A DNA stretch of 64,000 nt. Source: Phytoseiulus persimilis. Its lineage: Eukaryota; Arthropoda; Arachnida; Mesostigmata; Phytoseiidae. The notes below the pieces were generated by a model. It did not search any database. It saw nothing but the letters and a program-made list of their open reading frames with translations, and had not been told where the DNA came from. The position numbers and the translations under genes are program-made. Within the stretch, counting starts at the first letter, position 1; every line of letters begins with the position of its first letter. Shown here piece by piece: positions 27,501 through 37,949 of this stretch. Location: the NCBI GenBank assembly GCA_037576195.1, contig CM075101.1, positions 13,826,001-13,890,000 of the forward strand, given 5' to 3'.

Positions 27501-30500
27501 AAGCTGTCTCGAAGCTAACAGCAGGGTTCCGCTGACCCCAATTTCCGTCATTGTATCAAGTTGAATGAGTGGAAGAACAAAGTGCTCGTCCCGGCTAGTT
27601 GAGGTCGATGATTTTGAAGAATAGGCCGAAACGAGTGGAACACTGCATTCCAGAGTGTTCTCCGTATCCCATGACTAACATGGACGGTCTACGAGATTAC
27701 ACGAGATACAAATTCATTGGACGGAAAGCTGTTCCTTGCTCAGCTGGGGAGATGCTTCGGATACATTCGAATTTCCGGCGGAGAGCGCATTGAGCCACTG
27801 TTTTCAGTGTTATCGCCGAATGAAAAAACCCAGTGCTCATATCGGCTTATGATGGAGCTCTTAAGGAACTTGTGGGGTGATTCTTGGAGCCAGAATTCAT
27901 AGAAGATCATTCGGTTTTGAAGTATGGGCGTATATCACGTCCAGAGCTATGGTTGGTCCCTTTTGATCGCCTAGGACGAGTTTAATCCCCCGTGGCTGTG
28001 GAGCTTGAGCAGGGCGGCCAGAATAGGTCTGTACAGCGGTCGAGTGATAGATAGCGAGGTGAACAGTAGCCGTGACTTCCAGAAAATCTCTTTGCGGAAC
28101 CTGGGCGTGGCCGCAAGAAGTCGTTTGGGCCAAAACTAGAAAACACCACGCTGGCAGTCTCGAGAAACTCAACTCCATTATTCCGGGATCCGATTCATGA
28201 TCTGCATGGATGAAAGTCGTGCGAAAACTGTTTGAGATGATTGCCCGCCAATATGATCGAAGACCTACTCACTGGAATGCTTTAGCTCGAGTATTCCCAC
28301 CACTGTCTGCGCTGTATGATCTTTCGAATGAAACCACCGTATTCAGAAGTCATTGATTCTGTCGGAACGCTATATATTCTGAGGAATGTTATCTCTATCA
28401 TCTCGCCTGGCTCTCCGCATTCTGCTCTCCGCTCCCTGTAATCAGCAAACGGTAATGCTTTCACATGATAATTCAGTAGCGTACTCCCGATAACGAGTTC
28501 CGCACATTGGGATTCCCCTGGGAATCCAACCAGTTTCATCTGAACAAATCACTGCCGACCAGGGTGCAGTCGAGGTTCAATGTCACCTGCTTTCGGGAAC
28601 AACTCTCCTCGCAGTCTGGCAATCAGCTCGAGTCCAGATGGAGTCGTTGGTCTCGCCATCAAGATCTTCTCCATCGTTTCCAGGGGGCAGCTGTCATGGC
28701 GGTAAAGCGAAAACTAATCATGGAACTCATTATGCGTGTTACCAAGGTGGAAGGAGCAGTCGGTTCTCATTAGCGTGATGATATGCGCTACTACCGTTGG
28801 AACATGTCCGTGCGTGGAAGGAGTCAGTCATGTCCAGTGCCTCGTTCCTCTGAGAATTTCTGGCGAATTTCGGCTTCGTGACCACCACCATCCGTCTCTT
28901 GTCGCTCGTATTCATCATATCCGTACCACCACATCGAGAGCTCACAAAACTCCTCAGACAAGAGTTGACGGTTCGCATCCCTGGTTTTTCTCCGATGCGG
29001 GAAATTAAATTCCCAGAATGAGCTCCCCGCCAGAGGCAGCGGTCGCTTCCCCTACAAAATGTACGGAGTTCAGGCATCAACGGTTCTTTTCAAGTTCCGC
29101 CGAGGCCGTTAGAGCGTGACTCCTCCCGTGCGGCGGCGATGCCTCGATCGTGTCAGCTGCGGTGTTCGTGGAGCGGTACCGCGTGGAAAGACAGGAGCAG
29201 GACGGAGGCCTCTATGCATTCTTTCAGATCCGGCGCGCAGTTAGTTCAGAGGGCAGTCAGTCAGCGAGTGAGACAGTCGCCGGAGCAGACTCTGTCTGCA
29301 CATTTGACGTGAGCCAACGCCAGCTGGCAGTAGAGCGAACCAAGCGCCCAAACAAAACTCCACACGGAGGAGCAGTGAGCCATCTCGGACGCACAGCCTG
29401 GTGGGATTGTTGAAAAGTCGACGGAGTGGGCGCCCCAAAGCAAAAAGTTTCCTGTTTTTTGACTCGTTGCCCAGTGCGCTTCCTGTGGTCGTCGTTGTAT
29501 CTGGTGCCGATCGTGTCCGCTTGATGACGCCTGGTAGCGCTTAATTACGAACGAGCACAACTTGACAGTGACACAGAATTGCCGAACGGACCGCCGAGCG
29601 AACGGATACGGACGCTTCATGAACAGAATTCTCGCTCCGCGCGGCAGGGTATTCTTCCTCTTTCCCAGTTTGACCAGCCAGCTGACTGGCTCGCGGCCGG
29701 TTGGCTCCACCACACCTCCTTCTCCGGTCTTCGGAGCCGAATAGTGGCGGGTTCTCGAAACGACCGAATCCATCGTACACATCAGAGCCAGAACGGGCGT
29801 ACGAAGGACCAAGCGACCGGCTGATAGAACCGGCAGGAATCGTGTGCTTCCAAAGTGATTGCCGTTTGCAGCTGCATCGCTCAAATGCCTCATCGAACTG
29901 TCCACGGCGAAGGCAAGGTTGCCATTGTTTGAGGACTGTGTTCGACCCGGACTGCGTGTGTGTATGTGTGCGTCGCCTACGATGGACATGAAAATGTGAA
30001 ATGAACGTCGTGTCATAGCACCATGGAGCGAAGAAGAGCCGTCGCCGTGAGCAACGTGCGCCGATCGAAAAGCTTGCTGTTCGACTTCATGCACATCGGC
30101 GCTCTCATCGAAGAGCCGAAAACTCAGATTTCTCGACGCAGATCGATAAGCTCCTTGGTCCGAGAGAATAAAGACTTCATCAATGACTACGACGATTTCA
30201 CCATCAGCGCCCCCGAAGTGAGTCTAGACTGAAGACGCGTGCTCTGTTCGCTCATTTCGTTGTCACTTCACTGACCTAGGAGTCGAATTCGAAGGAGAGC
30301 CCGCCGCTTCATCTCTGACGATTTTCTTGATCGACAACTGCGGTACTTTACTGTGATCATCTAGGGAGAGGCCGTTAATGGGTTAGTGAACCGAGTGTTT
30401 CAACCCTGGACCGATCGAAGACGAATCAGGATATGTCCGACTGAAACGGATTCGCGGAAAACATGTGATATGGCGGCGAGCACGTGACGTGGCGGCAACG

Positions 30501-33500
30501 AACTATAGAGGCTGATCACTTCGTACTCGAAACCCTCTCCCCGATAGCAGATTCCTTCGATATCGTCACGATATTGCATTCTGCTGCGGTCAGGCGGGCG
30601 GGATTCTCCTGTCCGTCCATGAAGGGCTCTGAGAGAACCAAACTTATGCCCGCGGTTACCACCGACATGATATTCTGGTTTATGTGCGAGACCAATGCAG
30701 TTTGTGGTCATTCGGCATGATCGTTCAGAGAAGAGAACATTTTATGAGACCATTCCGAGTCCAGCCGAACGTGATCCCGGATCGCGTCCAAACTGGACCG
30801 TTACGGATTTACCAATGCGTTTGGACTGTCGCATGCCGAGAACTTTTTCTTTTTAGCAGAGAAGGAGGATCCGAATCAGGCAACACCAGTTTTGCGCGAC
30901 CAGCGATGAGAATAAAAACTTCACGAAAATGCTCCTCCTGGGCAGAACTGTCTCTTGGAGATAGCGGATGAATCCTCGGGGCGATATTCAATCGCGTCGA
31001 CTTTTCCGCTCGAGGAATAGTTCGCGATTCGTGATTCGTGGTAATCGAAGCTAAGGGTTTTTTGGATGAGAAGAGCGCCGTGTTGCTCGTGTCCATAGAA
31101 CGCTGTTTTGAAATCACAAAGATTACACGAGGTCTTCGTGTTTCGAAGAGAAAACTGGATGTTCCCATTTCCTCGTAGATATAAACAGTGAAATCGCAAT
31201 CAGACTACAATAATTTGATCATGAATCGCGGGAACAGCACGAAGGTTACCGATATTCTTTTGAAGAGCTTTCCACAACGCTCTGACCTAAGACCTCGTTC
31301 ATGACCAAGTCGCGACTCACAGATTGAAGCTTCGATCACTCCGACGCGATCGGTTCTAACTTTCCTCCCCACCGGTCATCGCGCCCCGCAGGGCAACGAA
31401 ACGAGTCTCCCGAGCCCGAAACTGTTCCCTCAATAGAGTTTGCAGTCAGCTGACATTGCCGCAATGAATTCCTCGCTCAGCTCGGTTCTCGACCGATCAG
31501 AAGCGGGTTTCAGCTAAGGCCGCTGATTGGATGGCGGCTGGGTTGCCTGATTTCTTGACTGACTGAGTGTTCGTTTGGGACTTTTTTCCGCAGCCGATAT
31601 CTCGACACATCTCCAATGGCTCCGAAGTCGAGAAAATATCTCCGTCTTCGGACGCTTATCTGTTCCTGGGTAACGGTTACACTGCCGTGATCGAGTCACT
31701 GGGTCACTCCGCGTCGCGTTCCACCTCGGGCGGTGCCTTCTATGTCGAATACCTGGGCTCTGTTGTGCCATCGGCTCTTCAATAGCTCTTGCCTTCTGCT
31801 GTAACCAGAAGTCCTCCTCGTCATCAACGGCACCAATATGCATGCACCCAGGTACTCAGTCAGTCACTCAACCATAGAAGGCACTTCAGCTGTGATTCCC
31901 CGAGTGTCGATCCGCAGTGGAATCTCGCCCGGCTGGCAAGCAGCCGCTCTTGAGATTTATGCCACAACAATCCGGAGTCGGGCCCGTCGTGGGAATCGTC
32001 GAATGACCGAAGGGCTTCCGAAACGTCGCGTTCGAATAATCGTTCTATTCAGAGACATTGAACTCGATCCGAATGAATCTCGTCTGAGCTTGGCGCTGTT
32101 TTCGTGGACGAAAGGTCGGTGATTAGCGGCGCAGCGATTCTTCAGCCGCGCCACGCTGAACTGTGCCGTCAGAGGTGAATACATCGAAAACATGTACCCG
32201 ATGCGTGTTAGTATTCTGGGTCGGTTGATGACCTTTCGCTTGTTTTAGGCGATTGCGAAGCGGGCGGCATGCGGTTTCTATCGAACTTTTTCCCCCTTGC
32301 ATCTGGTTGCTCGTACGAGAACGCCTCTAACGGCGAATGTTTTCGTTTTCCGTGTGAAACCTCCCGAACGACGCGTCAGAAGACGAACTTTCCAAATACA
32401 GAAAGGCGCATACAACTCGCGCGACCGGAGCAATCAGTCATCGAGCAGAAGCGGTCGTCGGTCATGGTAGCCATGATCAATAAAAACCAACAACAACTCC
32501 GAAAGCAATCACAGGGCATCAACGACAGAAGCCGGACAGAGAGCTAGTTACGGCTTCTGATGCTCTTAATTCGCTTTGCAGAACCTGGACAAATGGAAAT
32601 CGGCGCGCCGTCAGCGGGTCCCCGAAAGACTTCTGAGCCGGGCCGAGGAAGCGAAGAAACTGCTCGAAGAAGAAGAGCAGAGACAAATTCGAAAAGTGAA
32701 GACTTTTTCCGAGATGATGCAGCAACGGCAGCATCGCCAACAGAGCCGCTACAGTCTTAATTTCTACCAGGATATGGACGAAAAGTGAGTCGCTCGACCA
32801 GGATCCCGAGAGTTTGGTCCGGCACCCACTGGTCTGGAAGAGGTTCTCGGCGTACGGCTCCACCCACCCACCCACTTACTTTATGTCTGATTCCAGTTTC
32901 GACGAAGAGAACAAGGAGAACGACGCGCAGCGAACCGCTCGTTTGACAACGGCAGATTCTGTCGACAGTCAGTCCGAGGGTAAATCCTCGGACGGAGCTT
33001 CTTCCGAAGAGCGCTTGACCGAGAGCGAATCGCACGGCTCGGAAGAGCGCTTGGCTTCGCCAGTTGAAGTTTGGACGGCGGATTCCGGCGTGGACTCGTT
33101 CAGCGGCAGCAACCAGATCGAGCTCGCTATAACGACGAGCACTGACCTTCTGAAGGAGTTCAGTTCGCCCTCAGAATGTCAGCCGATCCCTCGAGACGAG
33201 CCCTCGAACCCGAACGAAGTTATCATCCGGCTTTCAATCAATCCATCGTCCGACATTTTTGGTTTCACTCTCATGCAAGACGGCCAGAAAGTCGTTGTGG
33301 AATCCGTTGATGAAGGTAACAGCTTTGCCCGAAGCCACGGGGTGGAAAGCACCGAGAGTCTTCCGCTTTTCGAAACTTGTGCTCGCCGCGAGCACCACCG
33401 GCAGCCGCCATCTTGGTCTCCGTCTCCAGAGAGACTTATACAGCGATTAGGAACGTGCCGGATATCCAATCGACTAATTCTCCTTTTCAGATGGAGTCGC

Positions 33501-36500
33501 AGACCTCGCCGGACTCAAGAAGCATGACGAAATCATCTCGTTGAACGGGGTGCTAGCAGACTCGCCCGGCAGCGTTCCATCGTCGATGGACCTGGCACTA
33601 ATGACGGGGCAGTTGGAGATGGTGATATACCGGGCGGACGCTTCTGGCAGAAACGCGGACGCAGAGGAAGCAGAGCGCATGAGCGAATTTCAGAGGAAAC
33701 TCGCGAGGTTCTCGGGTGACGTCGATGTCGGTACGATAGGCGACAGATCGGCTGCGAATGAAGTGATCATCGAACCGAAACTTGTCGAGCGGCGAAAATC
33801 GCAGCTCTTCATCCAAGCGCTTCAAATGGAGCAGCAGGAGAACGAGGAGAAAGAGAAGCTCCAGGACCTTGTGCCCGTCGAGGATCAACTCGTTCTGAAA
33901 CGGAAAAACTCTCTCTCGAAGTCGATGAACGAGAATCGGTACGAGACGGCTGATAAGAAAGCTCCTCTCGACGAGATCGAGCCCCAGATCATCGAACGGA
34001 AGAAGGCGGAATTCATTCGTCAGGCCAGCATCGACAACATCACGAGAAGCGAGCTCAGAGCCGAGATCGCGGTGGAGCCGCACATCGTTCTCCAGAGGAA
34101 GGCGTCCATCGAGAACTGCGCACAACGTCAGGAGGACGTCCGTGTCCTCGACTTGCAACCTTCTGTGCCGGTGGCTCAGCTGAAGGCCTCGATAGAAAGC
34201 AGTGGCAACAGCTCCGAGCCGAACAAACCAAAGACACCGTCTGTTGACATCGAGCTGACCATCGAAGAGCGAAAGGCCAGTTTCTTCGAACACTCGGGCA
34301 AAGACGTCGAGAAAACGACTGTCGATGTCCCGATCGAGCCGAAGCTCATCGAACAGAGGAAAGCCAGTTTCATCGAAAACCGAAACGACAGCTCGCAGAA
34401 AGCATCGAAAGCTCATCTCGAGCTGGACATCCAGCCCAGGCTGCTCGAGCAGCGCAAGGCGGATTTCTTGGAGAACGCGGCGAAGACCGCGGTGAAAACT
34501 CCGCAAGACGAAGCGATCTGTGTTGAGAAATACCGGCTCCCCCTGCAGAATAGCTCCGGAGCTCCATTGGCCCGCTCTGACTCGGGCCGCAAGGTGGAAC
34601 TCATCGTGAACAACATGCAGTCCAAGCCAAAGTGTGAGGTGCCCATCGAACCCGACCTCATCCGAAAGCGCAAAGAAGCTCTCTTCTGTTCGTCCTCGAT
34701 GACGAACGAAATCGAGAGGCGTCGCGTTAAGTTGGCCAACATTGAAGCTGAAGTTTACGGAGAAATCCGGGGTTTCGACCCGTCCCCTCCCGCCTCGGTT
34801 GTTGAAGAACTCTCCGCGGACCGGAAACCGCCAAAGGCCACGCAAGTCGATATCGGTCAGTCGGCGATGTCCCCGGCGGGCTGCTCTGAGACGAGCGAAG
34901 ACTCCCGCAGCCTGTCCAGCTCGACAACGACGGTCACTGAGATCCGTCGAGAGGTGGGAAACATCATGCTGTCGTCCGTTGCCTCAGGTTCTCTGTTCTC
35001 GCCGGTCTCGGACAGGAACGAGTCACCGGCTCATCTCTCTGACGTCTCGCCCGAAGAGATTTGCAGTCCGCGCTCGAAGAGTTCGCTCTTCGAATCCGCG
35101 CGAGATGAGCCGCTCGACTACGGCTTCCTGAAACAGCTCACTCCAGCGGGCGCCGTGCCCGAACGGAGAGACCTCTCGGACATCGTTCTGGATTCCCCCA
35201 CAAGCGAGGGGGAGCAAAACGTGCGGAGCACATTGGTCGCCGACCGGAACCGAACCTGTGTCAAAGACGCGGGTCATACGCCTTGGGTCAGGGAGAACTC
35301 AAGGAGAGACGAGCTGCCCGCGCGCCAGCAAGTTCCCGTGACATCGAAGAGCTTGGAGCCGAGGCCAAACCAGTTGAATTTCATGAGACAAGAAGATGAT
35401 TCCCAGAAATGTGAGGTAAGTTTCCAACCACTACCGGTAGAAGAACTGATCGGCGAACGCTGCTCCGTATATTGAAACTGTCCAATCAAACACCGGAGTG
35501 TTGACGCATGGCGTGTTTCCATTTCAAGGTTGTCAACTCGAAGTCAACTCCGCAAACACAGCATCCCGGGCCGGCTCCGACGAGGATTTCTATCGATGTG
35601 GAGAACAATGCATACGAAAACCACGAGGTGGGCGCCGGGGAACGCATGAATCAAGTCCCACCAATGTACGACATTTACGATCAGCTGCCTGGTCAGCCAC
35701 CCAGAGGTCATAAGAAAGGAGTCCCTCCGCCGCCGCCGAGCGGAGTTGTCCCGTATGGGGAGGAACTTTATGAGAACGCTCCGCAGTTCAAAACTCAACA
35801 ATACCATCAGGGAGGTCTCCAACCCACGTGGAAAGAGCCGATGAATCCGAGATCCGTGGGATCGACTCATGTACAACAAGCCACAAATGTTCAAACCAGT
35901 CACCACACACAACCGCCTAGCCATACGAGAGACGATGATCTCTACGGAGAGCTCCGCAAGACGGCGTCTGACTCCATTAATCAGGTCGAAGTCAGAAAAC
36001 GAGAGAACCAGATCCGAAGGCAGGAGAGGAAAAGTTATCACGAAGGGATCGTCAACTATCCCGCGTACGATTATCTTGGTCAGCCGAATTTGTATAATTG
36101 CCCAGAAGACATTTATGAAAATACTCGGAAGTACGCTTCCAAGTCTTGCGAGGATGTCTCTGACGTCAACTCCCAGTATCAAGGCAGAACTATGTCACAG
36201 TTCATGCCGAGCAAGGATCTGAGTGTCGGGAGACCCGGATACGGCCACGACATCTACGAGAATGTGGAAGCCTACGCTAAAAACACAGACTACCGGAATA
36301 ACCTTCACAAGCCTTCGGTGACCGAAGACTTCTACGAAGTCCCTCGGCGATCGGAGCAAAGTAAAGTCAAATTCCCTGTGAGCCAGTCGTCTGGCCACGA
36401 TCAGATGCAGAGGTACGTTTTCCAATCAGCGATACCCACCTCATCACGGCTTTTCTTTGTCAGAGTTCGTTCTCGCGGTCAGATTCCGAACTCAGAGGTC

Positions 36501-37803
36501 ACATTCTCGTAGTTTCGGACAGGAAGTTCTCTCCCATCATCCTCACAAGTTCATTCAATCGCAGGTCTCGTAGTCAGCCGTACGTGGGTACCCCCGTAGG
36601 GAGTTCCGACCCGAAACTTAGACCGCAGAGGAGTAGCGCGGAGAACCTCGATGAGCCCCGACCGCTCACCGCGGAAATTGGAGCCAAGCGGAAACCTGCT
36701 CTGACGAATAAGTGAGTTCAAGACTTTGCCCTATCGGAATATGATTCGGAATGGGAGCGATTCGCGATCGACTAGCTCCGCGGAATCGTTGATGACCGAT
36801 AGTCGCTCCCGGGAGGGCCGAGATGAAGAGAGAGGCGACGAGACACGAAAGAGTCGTGGGAGAACAATATTCAAAATGTTTAACGATCGGACAGGGGGCA
36901 GTCTCGTGTCTGATCCCGCAATGCCCGCTCATCACTGCTCCGCTTATTTCGCCAAGAAGCGACACAGGTCGCAAAGGTTGTGAACGCTGTTGTTGTCCGG
37001 CGTGAAACTGTTCAGGTCGGTGTGATGAGACCTCTAAAGCTGTTTCTCTTTCAGGCCTTTCAACGCTAATCATTGGCTGATACAGGAAGCTGAAATGCGA
37101 AGGCAGCTCGAAGCGAACATCTACGCTTCTGCCGTTCCCCAAATCCAGTCTGGAGGCAACGCTGGTCATTGTGGGACGGCCCCGTCGATTCCCGCCTCAC
37201 AAGCAAACATAACGAATGTGTCCCTGAATGTGAGCGAAGCGTCTCCTCAGGTACCTCCAATGAGGAAAACAGTACCGCCCAACACGGCGCCATTCCAAGG
37301 CAATCAGTCGGGACAGCCTCTCGCCATCTCCGGAAAGTAAGTAACGAAGCCTCCCTGTCGCCGCGCCTTGTTTCGGTCTAGAACCGAAGAGGCTCCATCT
37401 TTTTTCGATTGTTCATGTATCTCTCTAACTCCCTTTTAAGGAAACGATGTTCGCTCTGCACTTCCGAACTTGGTCGGGGGGCGGCCATGGTTATCGAAAG
37501 TCTCCAATTGCATTTTCACTTGGACTGCTTCCGCTGCTGTGTTTGCAAGCAACGACTGGGAAACGGAACATGTGGAACTGACGTCCGCGTGCGCAATTCC
37601 AAGTTGCATTGTCAGAATTGTTACTCGAACGACGAGGGTAAGCATTCATCTTCACTCGACCAGGATGCAGGCCTGGATTTCGCTCGCATATGGAGCGAGG
37701 CTAGATTTCCGATATCTCCGCCTCTTCAACATCGAGTTCGAGTTGGAGCTCACGGGGGTATTCCTTGATTCTTACAGCGGGCGTGAAGCTCAGCCGCGTG
37801 TGA
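24551..37803 (+). CDS. Smallish (Smash)/LMO7-LIMCH1 homologue: PDZ-LIM junctional protein
   Basis: Eleven phase-matched exons: 24551-24786 (ATG 24652), 25480-25692, 26877-26957, 32582-32784, 32897-33315, 33491-35415, 35529-36412, 36565-36711, 37055-37336, 37441-37637 and 37778-37803, giving 1503 residues. Stops lie in frame upstream of the ATG. Order: acidic N-terminus; the LMO7/LIMCH1-type EEEWQA-NLDKWKS motif (about 138-150) with a charged helix; PDZ (about 318-400, GLGF loop as FGF), split by an intron; repeats of an EPxLIExRKA unit (440-751); a tyrosine-motif segment (about 1015-1290); the family motif HWLIQEAEMRRQ (1342-1354); and LIM (1433-1490, ligands C1433 C1436 H1456 C1459 C1462 C1465 C1487 C1490). 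The protein ends 13 residues after the LIM domain. Drosophila Smash acts at adherens junctions with Bazooka, Canoe and Src42A; a similar cortical role is inferred here. Confidence 0.9.
29251..30022 (+). promoter_or_regulatory. Candidate internal promoter and 5' UTR of the smash gene
   Basis: This segment precedes the start codon at 30023, which is in very strong context (CACCATGG). Repeated TCAG initiator-like words lie at 29257-29264, and AGACT, which fits the DPE consensus, begins 29 bases from the first A, one base off the usual spacing. This supports a second transcription start only weakly; the stronger evidence is the phase-compatible coding exon that follows. Confidence 0.35.
30023..30217 (+). 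CDS. Alternative first coding exon of the smash gene
   Basis: This is 65 codons from a strong-context ATG to a consensus donor (GAA|GTGAGT) in phase 0, exactly the phase needed to join the exon at 32582. The peptide is basic at the start (MERRRAVAVSNVRRSKSL) and contains an RRRSISS stretch that could be a basophilic kinase site. Since the exon at 26957 also joins 32582 in phase 0 and completes the conserved WQA-NLDKWKS motif, this exon probably starts a shorter isoform that replaces the first 143 residues. It could also be a skipped internal exon. No homologue is recognised. Confidence 0.55.
31594..31669 (+). other. Possible extra exon inside smash intron 3
   Basis: The segment follows a strong acceptor (CTTTTTTCCGCAG) and reads PISRHISNGSEVEKISPSSD and onward in phase 0. 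The first donor (CTGG|GTAACG) leaves in phase 1, which does not fit the next known exon. The opposite strand is also open here. Treat it as a candidate only. Confidence 0.2.
33757..34690 (+). repeat. Degenerate protein repeat array in the smash homologue
   Basis: About nine copies of a roughly 16-residue motif lie within one exon. Examples are VIIEPKLVERRKSQLF, EIEPQIIERKKAEF, VDIELTIEERKASFFE, VPIEPKLIEQRKASFIE, LDIQPRLLEQRKADFLE and VPIEPDLIRKRKEALF. The shared core is hydrophobic-x-[IV]-[EQ]-P-x-[LI]-[IVL]-x-x-R-K-x-x-[FI]. Copies are about 25-37 residues apart, with one longer gap that may hold a decayed copy. Spacers are polar and low in order-promoting residues. The DNA is diverged between copies, so the repeat is old and kept at protein level. 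Confidence 0.8.
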
Positions 37804-37923
37804 TCAGACGAATCACAGCCTTGTGTACAGATCGTGTTGCTCAGAGGACGATGGGAGAGGAACGAAATCCTCCTCTCAGACCATGTTTATGTATTATACG
37901 TTTCAACTGCTACTTAAATTTTG

Positions 37924-37929
37924 AATAAA
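37924..37929 (+). terminator. Polyadenylation signal of the smash gene
   Basis: AATAAA lies 121 bases after the stop codon at 37801-37803, so the 3' UTR is short. No other gene is seen for several kilobases downstream. Confidence 0.7.
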
Positions 37930-37949
37930 TTTTAGATCACATACAACAC

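Larger units (their letters stand above)
26958..32581 (+). other. Large intron 3 of the smash gene
   Basis: This intron separates EEEEEWQA from NLDKWKS, two halves of one conserved motif, so direct splicing of the flanking exons is well supported. Inside it lie the alternative first exon at 30023, a possible exon at 31594-31669 and a long antisense frame (29261-30094). A 48-codon exon-like frame at about 27337-27480 has the wrong entry phase for this gene. The rest shows nothing I can name. Confidence 0.7.

Noticed and set aside
33598-34845. 415-codon frame on the minus strand
   Set aside because: It is antisense to the large smash exon, whose GAG/CTC-rich codons and repeats suppress antisense stops. 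The plus strand has PDZ and repeat evidence plus matched splice phases.
35544-36182. 212-codon minus-strand frame
   Set aside because: It is a shadow of the tyrosine-rich smash exon on the plus strand, with no motif of its own.
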